Of a stretch of 64,000 nt of DNA, positions 35,049-43,941 are shown one piece after another (position 1 is the first letter of the stretch; every line of letters begins with the position of its first letter). This DNA comes from Flavobacterium panacagri (lineage in GTDB: Bacteria; Bacteroidota; Bacteroidia; Flavobacteriales; Flavobacteriaceae): the NCBI RefSeq assembly GCF_030378165.1, contig NZ_CP119766.1, forward strand, positions 5,890,001 through 5,954,000, in the 5' to 3' direction. A program made the position numbers and the translations under genes. The notes beneath the pieces are model-generated. The model was not told where the DNA came from and ran no database searches. It was given only the letters and a program-made list of their open reading frames with translations.

Positions 35049-35084
35049 CAAATACATATAAATAATAAAGAAATACAATAAATC

Positions 35085-38000
35085 ATGAGTTTCATAAACA
35101 GTATTATTAAAGTCTTTGTGGGTGATAAATCACAGAAAGATGTCAAAGCTTTACAACCTTACTTAAATAAAATTAAAACATTCGAAGCTCCCTTAATGAG
35201 TCTATCTAACGACGAATTGAGAGGAAGAACTGTTTTTTTTAAAGATAAAATAAAAGAAGCTAGAGCTGACAAAGATGCTAAAATTGCTGCGCTTAAAGCG
35301 GAAGTAGAAAACATCGAAGACATCGACAAAAGAGAAGATCTTTATGATGCTATAGATGCCCTTGAAAAAGAAGCTTATGAAATCTCTGAGAAAACTTTAT
35401 TGGAAATTCTTCCAGAAGCTTTTTCTGTAGTAAAAGAAACGGCTCGTCGTTTCAAAGAAAACTCTCATATTGAAGTTACTGCAACTGCAAAAGACCGTGA
35501 ATTCTCAGCAGCAAAACCTTATATTACTATTGAAGGCGACAAATCGATTTGGGCTAACAAATGGAATGCTGCCGGAAAAGACATCACTTGGGACATGATT
35601 CACTATGATGTTCAATTGATTGGTGGTATGGTTTTACACGAAGGTAAAGTTGCCGAAATGCAAACGGGAGAAGGTAAAACTTTGGTTGCTACTCTTCCTC
35701 TTTACTTAAACGCTTTGACTGGAAATGGAGTTCACTTAGTAACTGTGAATGACTACTTAGCAAAACGTGATAGCACATGGAAAGCACCTTTGTTCGAATT
35801 CCACGGTTTATCTGTTGATTGTATCGATAATCACCAGCCAAGTACAGAACAAAGAAAAAAAGCATACGACGCTGATATCACTTACGGAACCAATAATGAA
35901 TTTGGTTTTGACTACTTAAGAGATAACATGGCACACTCTCCTAGTGATTTAGTTCAGAGAAAACACAATTTTGCCATTGTCGACGAGGTTGACTCTGTAT
36001 TAATTGATGATGCTAGAACACCGCTTATTATTTCAGGTCCAGTTCCTCAGGGAGATCGTCATGAATTTAACGAATTGAAACCAAAAATCGAAAACTTAGT
36101 TGCGCAACAACGTCAGTTAGCGAATGGTTTCTTAGCTGAAGCTAAAAAATTAATCAAAGAAGGAAATACTAAAGATGGAGGTTTCTTATTATTAAGAGCT
36201 TACAGATCTTTACCTAAAAATAAAGCATTAATTAAATTTTTAAGTGAAGAAGGAATTAAACAATTGCTTCAAAAAACTGAAAATCAATACATGCAGGATA
36301 ACAATCGCGAAATGCATAAAGTGGATGAAGCTTTGTATTTTGTGATTGAAGAAAAAAACAATCAAGTTGAGTTAACAGACAATGGTATTAAATACCTTTC
36401 TGGAGATACTGATGCCGATTTCTTCGTTTTACCAGACATCGGAACAGAAATCGCTGCTATTGAAAAACAAAAATTAGACAAAGACGCTGAAGCGGAAGCT
36501 AAAGAAAGATTATTCCAGGACTTTGGAGTAAAAAGCGAGCGTATTCATACTCTTACTCAGCTTTTAAAAGCATACGCTTTATTCGAAAAAGATGTAGAGT
36601 ATGTGATCATGGACAACAAAATTATGATTGTCGATGAGCAAACAGGTCGTATCATGGATGGTCGTCGTTATTCTGACGGATTACACCAAGCAATTGAAGC
36701 AAAAGAAAACGTAAAAATCGAAGCTGCAACACAAACATTTGCAACTGTTACATTACAGAATTATTTCAGAATGTACAGCAAATTAGCTGGTATGACAGGT
36801 ACTGCTGTTACAGAAGCTGGAGAGTTATGGCAGATTTACAAATTAGACGTTGTTGAAATCCCAACTAACCGTGGAATTGCAAGAATTGACAAAGAAGATT
36901 ATATCTACAAAACTACACGTGAAAAATTCAACGCTGTAATTGAAGATGTTACTGAATTATCACAGGCTGGAAGACCAGTATTGATTGGAACAACTTCTGT
37001 AGAGATTTCAGAATTATTAAGCCGTATGCTTAAGATGAGAGGAATCACGCACAACGTATTGAATGCTAAAATGCACAAGCAAGAGGCGCAAATCGTTGAA
37101 GAAGCTGGTAAAGCTGGAGTTGTAACAATTGCAACAAACATGGCTGGTCGTGGTACCGATATTAAATTATCTCCAGAAGTAAAAGCTGCTGGAGGTTTAG
37201 CAATCGTTGGTACAGAACGTCATGATTCTCGTCGTGTAGACAGACAGTTACGTGGTCGTTCTGGTCGTCAGGGAGATCCAGGAAGTTCTCAGTTCTATGT
37301 TTCTCTTGAAGATAACTTAATGCGTTTATTCGGTTCTGAAAGAGTGGCGAAAGTTATGGACAGAATGGGATTGAAAGAAGGTGAAGTGATTCAGCATTCT
37401 ATGATGACTAAATCGATCGAACGTGCTCAGAAAAAAGTAGAAGAAAACAACTTTGGTGTTCGTAAACGTTTATTAGAATATGATGACGTAATGAACTCAC
37501 AGCGTGAAGTAGTTTACAAACGTCGTCGTCATGCCTTATTTGGTGAGCGTTTGAAACTGGATATCGCTAATATGCTTTATGATACCTGCGAATTAATCGT
37601 AAGCAATAGTAAAGTGACAAATGATTTCAAAGGATATGAATTTGATTTAATTCGTTATTTTGGAATTACATCTCCAATTTCTGAGGCTGATTTCTTGAAA
37701 TTATCTGACATTGAAGTTACTGGAAAAGTATACAAAGAAGCTTTAGCTTTCTACACTGAAAAAACAGAAAGAAGTGCTAGAGAAGCTTTCCCAATCATAA
37801 AAGGAGTTTATGAAGAGCCAAACAATCATTTCGAAAGAATTGTGGTTCCATTTACAGACGGAATCAAAACTTTGAACGTGGTAACTGACTTGAAAAAAGC
37901 TTACGATAGCGAAGGCGCTCAATTAATTGCTGATTTCGAGAAAAATATCACACTTTCTATTGTGGATGAAGCTTGGAAAAAACACTTACGCAAAATGGAC

Positions 38001-38429
38001 GAATTGAAACAATCGGTTCAATTAGCTGTTCACGAGCAAAAAGATCCATTGCTTATCTACAAATTAGAAGCATTCAACTTATTTAGAGGAATGTTGGACA
38101 ACGTTAATAAAGAAGTTATTTCATTCTTATTCAAAGGAGATTTGCCAGCTCAAAACACACCTGAAATTCACGAAGCAAGAGAAGTACGTCAAAAAGAAAA
38201 CTTTAAATTAAGCAAAGACGAAATTCCAAACAGCGAAGAAATGAACCGCGAAGCTGGAGAAACGCAACAGCGTCAAGTTACAGAAACTATTGTGAGAGAT
38301 ATGCCAAAAATCAATCGTAACGATACTGTAACAGTTCAAGAAGTTGCTACTGGTAAAACAGAAACAATGAAATTCAAAAAAGCAGAAAGTTTGTTAGCTG
38401 CTGGAACTTGGGTTTTAGTTAATGAATAA
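35085..38429 (+). CDS. secA: Preprotein translocase ATPase SecA
   Basis: SecA is the motor that pushes unfolded proteins through SecYEG. It is 1114 residues, against about 900 in E. coli. Walker A (QTGEGKTL) is at about 193-200 rather than near 105, because a charged helical insert occupies roughly residues 58-160. [33 protein letters not shown] and the helical scaffold region ([18 protein letters not shown]) are intact. The C-terminus ends [10 protein letters not shown] without the CxCxSG zinc motif that binds SecB. A strong hairpin terminator follows at 38452-38483. Confidence 0.98.
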   Translation: MSFINSIIKVFVGDKSQKDVKALQPYLNKIKTFEAPLMSLSNDELRGRTVFFKDKIKEARADKDAKIAALKAEVENIEDIDKREDLYDAIDALEKEAYEISEKTLLEILPEAFSVVKETARRFKENSHIEVTATAKDREFSAAKPYITIEGDKSIWANKWNAAGKDITWDMIHYDVQLIGGMVLHEGKVAEMQTGEGKTLVATLPLYLNALTGNGVHLVTVNDYLAKRDSTWKAPLFEFHGLSVDCIDNHQPSTEQRKKAYDADITYGTNNEFGFDYLRDNMAHSPSDLVQRKHNFAIVDEVDSVLIDDARTPLIISGPVPQGDRHEFNELKPKIENLVAQQRQLANGFLAEAKKLIKEGNTKDGGFLLLRAYRSLPKNKALIKFLSEEGIKQLLQKTENQYMQDNNREMHKVDEALYFVIEEKNNQVELTDNGIKYLSGDTDADFFVLPDIGTEIAAIEKQKLDKDAEAEAKERLFQDFGVKSERIHTLTQLLKAYALFEKDVEYVIMDNKIMIVDEQTGRIMDGRRYSDGLHQAIEAKENVKIEAATQTFATVTLQNYFRMYSKLAGMTGTAVTEAGELWQIYKLDVVEIPTNRGIARIDKEDYIYKTTREKFNAVIEDVTELSQAGRPVLIGTTSVEISELLSRMLKMRGITHNVLNAKMHKQEAQIVEEAGKAGVVTIATNMAGRGTDIKLSPEVKAAGGLAIVGTERHDSRRVDRQLRGRSGRQGDPGSSQFYVSLEDNLMRLFGSERVAKVMDRMGLKEGEVIQHSMMTKSIERAQKKVEENNFGVRKRLLEYDDVMNSQREVVYKRRRHALFGERLKLDIANMLYDTCELIVSNSKVTNDFKGYEFDLIRYFGITSPISEADFLKLSDIEVTGKVYKEALAFYTEKTERSAREAFPIIKGVYEEPNNHFERIVVPFTDGIKTLNVVTDLKKAYDSEGAQLIADFEKNITLSIVDEAWKKHLRKMDELKQSVQLAVHEQKDPLLIYKLEAFNLFRGMLDNVNKEVISFLFKGDLPAQNTPEIHEAREVRQKENFKLSKDEIPNSEEMNREAGETQQRQVTETIVRDMPKINRNDTVTVQEVATGKTETMKFKKAESLLAAGTWVLVNE

Positions 38430-38451
38430 AAGATTTTAATCTTAAAATATA

Positions 38452-38483
38452 AAATCCCCGACTACAATAGTAATCGGGGATTT
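38452..38483 (+). terminator. Hairpin terminator after secA
   Basis: A 10-bp perfect stem (38452-38461 with 38474-38483, core ATCCCCGA/TCGGGGAT) is followed by T8. It starts about 22 bases past the secA stop codon. Confidence 0.9.
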
Positions 38484-38497
38484 TTTTTTATTCTTTT

Positions 38498-38566
38498 GCC
38501 ACGAATTACACAAATTTTCTAGAATTGTATTTTAAAAAATCAGAGTGAATTCGTGTAATTCCTGGC
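38498..38566. repeat. Imperfect inverted repeat, GCCACGAATT family
   Basis: Arms 38498-38516 and 38548-38566 pair with two mismatches. The left arm begins GCCACGAATTACACAAATT. The same core words form the perfect inverted repeat at 49266-49440, so the two loci belong to one family. It lies between convergent secA and the TrmH-like gene. Confidence 0.75.
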
Positions 38567-38571
38567 TCTAA

Positions 38572-39234
38572 TTATCGCGGATTATCCTGATAATAACGTT
38601 CTTCTATTCTCTTAATGTCTTTAATTGAATTCTTCGCCCAAAGCAAACGTTTAACTAGAATTTCTTCATCTGTTAACTTCCAATCAATATCAGATCGGCG
38701 GAGTCTATTGGTTAAACTTTGGATAATAATAGCTGCTGAAACTGAAATATTCAAACTTTCTGTAAAACCGACCATTGGAATTTTTAAAAATCCATCGGCA
38801 TTATCCATAATTTCTTTTGACAATCCTTCTTTTTCGGTTCCAAAGAATAAAGCACTTGGTTTTGAAATATCAAAATCTTCCAGCATACAATCTTTTTCGT
38901 GTGGCGTCGTCGCAATGATTTGATAACCTTTACTTTTCAAATCAGAAAGACATCCTGAAACCGAATCAAATCGATTGATATCAACCCATTTTTGTGCACC
39001 TAAAGCAATTTCTTTGTCGATTCTTTTTCCAAAACGCTGTTCAATTACATTTAATTCCTGAATTCCAAAAACTTCACAGCTTCGCATTACTGCACTTGTA
39101 TTATGCATCTGGTAAACATCTTCAACTGCAACTGTAAAATGTTTTGTTCTATTTTCTAGTACTTTTAAAAAATTAGCTTTTCTATTATCAGTTAGTATGT
39201 TTTCTAAGAATGCGAGATAATCTAAATCAATCAT
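38572..39234 (-). CDS. TrmH (SpoU) family RNA 2'-O-methyltransferase
   Basis: A 220-residue SPOUT enzyme that methylates a ribose 2'-OH, most likely of tRNA position 18 by similarity to TrmH. The knot motifs NTSAVMRSCEVFG (motif 1), ALFFGTEKEGLS (motif 2) and IPMVGFTESLNISVSAAI (motif 3) are all present, with the catalytic arginine in motif 1. The N-terminal extension typical of TrmH is present (RTKHFTVAVEDVYQMHN). A -7 box at 39252-39259 lies 18 bases upstream, giving a short leader. Confidence 0.92.
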   Translation of the reverse strand: MIDLDYLAFLENILTDNRKANFLKVLENRTKHFTVAVEDVYQMHNTSAVMRSCEVFGIQELNVIEQRFGKRIDKEIALGAQKWVDINRFDSVSGCLSDLKSKGYQIIATTPHEKDCMLEDFDISKPSALFFGTEKEGLSKEIMDNADGFLKIPMVGFTESLNISVSAAIIIQSLTNRLRRSDIDWKLTDEEILVKRLLWAKNSIKDIKRIEERYYQDNPR

Positions 39235-39251
39235 TTTATTTATGTTTGGCG

Positions 39252-39259
39252 CAAAAATA
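39252..39259 (-). promoter_or_regulatory. Candidate -7 box for the TrmH-like gene
   Basis: Minus-strand TATTTTTG matches TAnnTTTG. It lies in the short gap between the sulfotransferase stop and the TrmH-like start, implying a transcript separate from the sulfation operon upstream. Confidence 0.5.
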
Positions 39260-39295
39260 CATAAATAATAGAAAAAGAAGGCTTCGTCTAAGTTT

Positions 39296-40264
39296 TCAAC
39301 GTGCTAAATCTTCAATGAAATTCGCGTGAAGCTTTTCATATAGCATTTTAACCTTTGTCAAATTCGCAGATAAATTATCATCTTTATAAGAATCCCCACT
39401 AAAAACAGTACTTTCATTTTTAGAATGTTTTTTAAGACGTTCCAACATCCCATTCCATTCACTTTCAGAAAAACTGGCATTTATAAAAGATATAAATCGT
39501 TCAATGACATTTTTCATTCCGTCATTATAATTAAGTATTATTACATTGCAATCTGTTTCATAAAAATCTAGAAAACCTTGAAAATATTTTTCTAGAACCA
39601 AAGCTTGATATTGCCAAAAATTTATCTCTTCAATCTCTTTGGTAGTAATCCCAAAAACACTCGACGGAATTATACTAGGAACCATATGCATGCCCGCGTG
39701 CTTTTGATGCGATCTTAAAACCTCTTCTGGGTTTCGGTACAATAAAGCAAAAGGGACTTCAGGAAAAACCGATCTCAAATAAGAAGCCTTAAAAATACTC
39801 CAAGCATCCAGCTTTATAATAAGGTTATTTTGTTCAGGAAATCTTTTTTGACCAAGCAATCTGATAGCCGATTTCAACAAAACGGTCTTAACATCTGCAT
39901 CAAAAGCATTACTTCTTAGAATCTCATCGATAATAGGAGCTTCAGAAACCATAATGTTTTCTGGCGAAGTAGCAAGAGACTGACTCAACATAGTTGATCC
40001 GCATCTTGACACATGAAAAACCAATCCTTTCAGTTCGACAAAATCGAGTTCTTTAGACCAATCGATCAGATTCTCCGCTGTACTTACTACTTTAAAATGT
40101 TTTGAATTATAACTATGGCTTTTGCATTTCGCAATTGTTTCTTCAAAAAAAGGTTCTGCAAAAGGAATATCTGAAAAATAAATCCATTCAAAATAGACTT
40201 CATTTTCTTTTTCAATTAATTTAATTGGAATCCAATTTGAAATAAAATGCTGTATAACTTCCAT
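39296..40264 (-). CDS. PAPS-dependent sulfotransferase family protein
   Basis: Sulfotransferases move a sulfo group from PAPS to hydroxyl or amino groups. In the 322 residues, FHVSRCGSTMLSQSLA (about 84-98) is the 5'-phosphosulfate-binding loop. LLYRNPEEVLRSHQKH carries the 3'-phosphate-binding Arg and Ser region. An N-terminal domain of about 75 residues precedes the core. It is the third gene of a tight unit, 3 bases after the 2-oxoglutarate oxygenase gene and downstream of APS kinase, which makes the donor PAPS. The acceptor is unknown; it might be the oxygenase product. Confidence 0.9.
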   Translation of the reverse strand: MEVIQHFISNWIPIKLIEKENEVYFEWIYFSDIPFAEPFFEETIAKCKSHSYNSKHFKVVSTAENLIDWSKELDFVELKGLVFHVSRCGSTMLSQSLATSPENIMVSEAPIIDEILRSNAFDADVKTVLLKSAIRLLGQKRFPEQNNLIIKLDAWSIFKASYLRSVFPEVPFALLYRNPEEVLRSHQKHAGMHMVPSIIPSSVFGITTKEIEEINFWQYQALVLEKYFQGFLDFYETDCNVIILNYNDGMKNVIERFISFINASFSESEWNGMLERLKKHSKNESTVFSGDSYKDDNLSANLTKVKMLYEKLHANFIEDLAR

Positions 40265-40267
40265 TCT

Positions 40268-40957
40268 TTATAAGTTCATTTGTGATTGAAGATCTGCAAT
40301 AATTTTAGAACTAATTTCAGATGGATTTCTAGAAAGCTCTGCAATAATCTGGTGTTTTACCTCATCTGAAAGCTGCTCATTTGGCATAAAATTCACATCA
40401 AAACCCATTTTAGAAAACAATTCATCAGACCAATCATTTCTTATGCAATCCAGCGTTAGGTGAATTCTAGGTTCCGTACTTTTATTCTGTACACTATGCG
40501 GTAATTGAAAATTAGCATACCAGCACTCTCCCATTTTCATTGGGACTATTTTCTGGTCTACATAAAAATAAACTTCAGAATTCGTAATAATAGGAATATG
40601 AATCCTGAAAAAACCATCTTCATATGAAGTGTCATTATCAACATGTTCTTTAATTTCGCTTTGAGGCCCGAGTCTTAATAATCTCACCGCTTCTTTTTCG
40701 CACTTAAACCAATCCATTATTTCTTTAAAATAAGAACAGCTGTCAAGCAAAGGTGTATTTTTATATTCTTTATCAGGAAAAGAAAGAATATCAGTTTCTA
40801 ATCCCGATTGTGACCGCAAAGAAACACTGGTCCATTTTCCTTCATAGCGATTGATATTAAAATGCGGTGTCCACAGATTAGTCTCGCAAGTCACTAAATC
40901 GTTTTGCAGTTTTTCTATCGAAAAAGAAATTGGAAGCTGGCAGGAAGAAGGATTCAT
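40268..40957 (-). CDS. Aspartyl/asparaginyl beta-hydroxylase-like 2-oxoglutarate oxygenase
   Basis: A 229-residue Fe(II)/2-oxoglutarate-dependent hydroxylase of the AspH/Asp_Arg_Hydrox family. The facial triad can be placed at H105 and D107 (EIKEHVDND) and H154 (QLPHSVQNK), with R164 in EPRIHLTLD as the 2-oxoglutarate anchor. FRIHIPIITNSEVYFYVD and MKMGECWYANF are the usual core strands. The last 45 residues are a helical tail. It lies between APS kinase (5-base gap) and sulfotransferase (3-base gap). Its substrate may be a small molecule or a peptide side chain. Confidence 0.88.
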   Translation of the reverse strand: MNPSSCQLPISFSIEKLQNDLVTCETNLWTPHFNINRYEGKWTSVSLRSQSGLETDILSFPDKEYKNTPLLDSCSYFKEIMDWFKCEKEAVRLLRLGPQSEIKEHVDNDTSYEDGFFRIHIPIITNSEVYFYVDQKIVPMKMGECWYANFQLPHSVQNKSTEPRIHLTLDCIRNDWSDELFSKMGFDVNFMPNEQLSDEVKHQIIAELSRNPSEISSKIIADLQSQMNL

Positions 40958-40962
40958 AAGTC

Positions 40963-41490
40963 TTAAAAATTTAAATTGCTAATTATAAAATTGTACAGTT
41001 TATGGGCAGAAATCGAAACGGTTTCAGAATCTGTTTTTAAGACCAAATCTGCTTTTTCTGGAATTTCAAAAACGTCACTTATCCCCGTAAAACTTCGAAT
41101 TTTATTTTGATCATGGTCTGGCAATAATGCTCTTTTATACAACCCTTTTGGGTCTCTTTCAATTAAATTAGTAATAGAACAATCTAGGAAAACCGTCCTA
41201 ACGAATTCGAAAGAACGTAATTCATTACGAAGATTTTCATACGGATTGATAACCGACATTAAAACAATCTTATTTTCTACGATTAAATTTCGGCCAACAG
41301 TAAAAAGACGTCTTACATTTTCACAACGGTCTTCTTTAGAAAATCCTAAATCTTTACAAATTGTCTGTCGGTAAACATCGCCGTCTACTATTTCTGCTTC
41401 ATAATTGTTTTGAAGCAGCAGATGCTTGACATTTTCTGCCAACGTTGTTTTTCCTGAACCAGAAAGTCCTGTAAATTGAATTAAAATCAT
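40963..41490 (-). CDS. cysC: Adenylyl-sulfate (APS) kinase
   Basis: Phosphorylates APS to PAPS, the universal sulfo donor. From the ATG at 41490, which puts the P-loop at the usual position, the 175 residues show FTGLSGSGKTTLAE (GSGKT 10-14), VDGDVYRQTICKDLGFSKEDRCENVRR and RDPKGLYKRAL, all APS-kinase motifs. The usual serine of the SFISPY loop is asparagine here (SVINPYE). No ATP sulfurylase (cysN/cysD) gene is adjacent, so APS must be supplied from elsewhere. A longer start at 41517 is possible but less likely. Confidence 0.92.
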   Translation of the reverse strand: MILIQFTGLSGSGKTTLAENVKHLLLQNNYEAEIVDGDVYRQTICKDLGFSKEDRCENVRRLFTVGRNLIVENKIVLMSVINPYENLRNELRSFEFVRTVFLDCSITNLIERDPKGLYKRALLPDHDQNKIRSFTGISDVFEIPEKADLVLKTDSETVSISAHKLYNFIISNLNF

Positions 41491-41655
41491 ATTAGAATCA
41501 CTTTTACCAAACACCACATTAAAACTAAATAATTAAAAGCGAGAGGCAAAGAGTATAAATACCTATTCTTTTTTCTAAAAAGTATAATCGATCCACACTA
41601 TTTACTAAACATTTGAATTAGGAAATCACTATTTTTATCTTTTAATAGAAGTAAA

Positions 41656-42345
41656 ATGAAAAAGAAACTTGTAGTATTAACCGGAGCCGGAATCAGTGCT
41701 GAAAGCGGTATCAAAACCTTTCGCGACAGTGATGGTTTGTGGGAAGGACATGATGTAATGGAAGTCGCAACTCCTGAAGGCTGGCATAAAAATCAAGAAT
41801 TAGTTTTGGATTTTTATAACAAACGCCGTCAGCAGTTAAAAGAAGTCAATCCGAATTTAGGACATAGTATTCTGGCTGAGCTGGAAAAAGATTTTGATGT
41901 TTACGTTATCACTCAAAATGTTGACGATTTACACGAACGTGCCGGAAGCACAAAGGTTTTACATTTGCATGGAGAATTATTAAAAGTTCGAAGTGTTCGG
42001 GATAAAAATCTAATTTTAGACTGGACAGAAGATTTAAACACTGGAGATCTTGATGCAAACGGAAATCAACTGAGGCCTCACATTGTTTGGTTTGGTGAAG
42101 AAGTTCCAGCATTGGAAGAAGCAATTGACATAACCGAAACTGCAGATTATTTTGCCGTAATTGGGACTTCGCTTCAAGTTTATCCTGCCGCAGGATTGAC
42201 AGCTTATGTTCCGAGTACAACTCCTATTTTTTACATTGATCCCAAACCAATTGCAATTCCAAATATCCGAAATAAAGTAGAAACGATTGCCAAATTTGCA
42301 TCTGAAGGAGTTGCTGATTTGAGAACACGATTAAATTCATTTTGA
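41656..42345 (+). CDS. cobB: Sir2-family NAD-dependent protein deacylase without zinc cysteines
   Basis: Sirtuins remove acyl groups from lysines using NAD. The 229-residue protein has the NAD motif TGAGISAESGI (9-19), TFRDSDGLWE, TQNVDDLHERAG (86-97) and the catalytic H105 in LHLHGE. It has no cysteine at all, so the four-cysteine zinc ribbon of classical sirtuins is absent. The region after H105 (KVRSVRDKNLILDWTEDL) replaces it. This zinc-free form occurs in some bacterial sirtuins. It is divergent from the cysC operon. The symbol is by family similarity only. Confidence 0.9.
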   Translation: MKKKLVVLTGAGISAESGIKTFRDSDGLWEGHDVMEVATPEGWHKNQELVLDFYNKRRQQLKEVNPNLGHSILAELEKDFDVYVITQNVDDLHERAGSTKVLHLHGELLKVRSVRDKNLILDWTEDLNTGDLDANGNQLRPHIVWFGEEVPALEEAIDITETADYFAVIGTSLQVYPAAGLTAYVPSTTPIFYIDPKPIAIPNIRNKVETIAKFASEGVADLRTRLNSF

Positions 42346-42366
42346 ATGCACAAATGAGCGTTTTAA

Positions 42367-42399
42367 TTGCCTGTAATCGCTAAATTCTGTTTATATTTG
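42367..42399 (+). promoter_or_regulatory. Promoter of purB (TTG-N22-TATATTTG)
   Basis: A -33 TTG at 42367-42369 and the -7 box TATATTTG at 42392-42399 are 22 bases apart, within the 17-23 range for Bacteroidota. The ATG at 42425 lies 26 bases downstream. Confidence 0.65.
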
Positions 42400-42424
42400 C
42401 ACCTTTCGAAAAAACAACATAACA

Positions 42425-43771
42425 ATGACTACTCTAAACGAATTGAATGCTATTTCTCCAATTGATGGAAGATATAGAAATAAAACTCAAAATTTAGCCC
42501 CTTTTTTCTCTGAAGAAGCTTTAATAAAATATCGTGTTTTAGTTGAAGTGGAATACTTCATTGCTTTATGCCAAATTCCATTACCTCAACTACAAGGTAT
42601 TGACGCTAGTTTGTTTGAAAGCTTGAGAAACATCTACAAAAACTTTTCTACAGAAGATGCACTTTGGATTAAAGAAACAGAAAAAGTAACCAACCACGAC
42701 GTAAAAGCGGTAGAATACTTTATCAAAGATGCTTTTGAAAAATTAGGTTTATCTCAATACAAAGAGTTCATTCACTTCGGATTGACGTCTCAAGATATCA
42801 ATAATACTGCTATTCCGCTTTCGACAAAAGAAGCATTTGAGCAAGTTTATATGCCAACTTTAGTTGCTGTAATTGCCAAATTAAAAGAATTAAGCGTTGA
42901 ATGGAAGGATATTCCAATGCTGGCACGTACACACGGACAACCTGCCTCTCCTACTCGTTTAGGAAAAGAGATTTTGGTTTTCGTAGAGCGTTTAGAAGAG
43001 CAGATGCGTTTGTTATTTAATGTTCCATTTGCAGCTAAATTTGGTGGTGCAACTGGAAACTTCAATGCACATCATGTAGCGTATCCGCAAATTGACTGGA
43101 AACAGTTCGGAAATAAATTTGTTGAAACAGATCTTGGTTTACAGCATTCCTTCCCAACAACACAAATTGAGCATTACGATCATTTTGCTGCTTTTTTCGA
43201 TGCTTTAAAAAGAATCAATACTATTATTATAGACTTAGACCGTGATATTTGGACGTATGTATCAATGGACTATTTCAAACAAAAAATCAAAGCTGGCGAA
43301 ATTGGTTCTTCTGCAATGCCACACAAAGTAAATCCAATTGACTTTGAAAACTCTGAAGGAAACTTAGGAATTGCAAATGCTATTTTCGAACATCTTTCAG
43401 CAAAATTACCAATCTCACGATTACAGCGTGATTTAACTGACAGTACGGTTTTACGTAATGTTGGAGTTCCATTCGGACATACTATTATTGCTTTTGAGGC
43501 AACTCTAAAAGGGTTGAATAAATTACTTTTAAACGAAAGTAAATTTGCTGAAGATTTAGAAAGAAACTGGGCAGTTGTGGCTGAAGCAATTCAGACTATT
43601 TTACGTCGCGAAGCGTATCCAAACCCTTACGAAGCTTTAAAAGGCCTAACAAGAACAAATGAAGCTATTGATAAAAATGCAATTCATAATTTTATTGCAA
43701 CTTTAGAAGTTTCAGATGCTGTTAGAGCAGAATTATTAGCAATAACTCCTAGTAATTACACAGGAATCTAA
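42425..43771 (+). CDS. purB: Adenylosuccinate lyase
   Basis: Cleaves SAICAR to AICAR and adenylosuccinate to AMP in purine synthesis. The 448-residue length and motifs agree with the family: MTTLNELNAISPIDGRYRNKT, EKVTNHDVKAVEYF, HFGLTSQDINNTA (with catalytic His region) and the signature GSSAMPHKVNPIDFENSEGN. It has its own promoter and a terminator at 43794-43827, so it is a single-gene unit. Confidence 0.97.
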   Translation: MTTLNELNAISPIDGRYRNKTQNLAPFFSEEALIKYRVLVEVEYFIALCQIPLPQLQGIDASLFESLRNIYKNFSTEDALWIKETEKVTNHDVKAVEYFIKDAFEKLGLSQYKEFIHFGLTSQDINNTAIPLSTKEAFEQVYMPTLVAVIAKLKELSVEWKDIPMLARTHGQPASPTRLGKEILVFVERLEEQMRLLFNVPFAAKFGGATGNFNAHHVAYPQIDWKQFGNKFVETDLGLQHSFPTTQIEHYDHFAAFFDALKRINTIIIDLDRDIWTYVSMDYFKQKIKAGEIGSSAMPHKVNPIDFENSEGNLGIANAIFEHLSAKLPISRLQRDLTDSTVLRNVGVPFGHTIIAFEATLKGLNKLLLNESKFAEDLERNWAVVAEAIQTILRREAYPNPYEALKGLTRTNEAIDKNAIHNFIATLEVSDAVRAELLAITPSNYTGI

Positions 43772-43793
43772 AGAAAATACCAAATATTTTGTC

Positions 43794-43827
43794 AAAAAAA
43801 GCTATCTTTATCGAGATAGCTTTTTTT
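43794..43827 (+). terminator. Hairpin terminator after purB
   Basis: Arms GCTATCT (43801-43807) and AGATAGC (43814-43820), extended by flanking A7/T7, with a six-base loop. It lies about 22 bases past the purB stop codon. Confidence 0.9.
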
Positions 43828-43941
43828 ATTTAATTCGGAGCTAAACCAGTATTACCTAGCCATTTATTCTTATAAAAGAGCAGTGGATTTCATTACAATG
43901 AAAAGCTGGATCAGCTCCTTAAAAAAATACCACGTTTTTAT

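Noticed and set aside
43904..43916. AGCTG-GAT-CAGCT dyad upstream of the antiporter gene as an operator or terminator
   Set aside because: Short arms, no T tract, and no second copy was seen, so it is not supported as a functional site.
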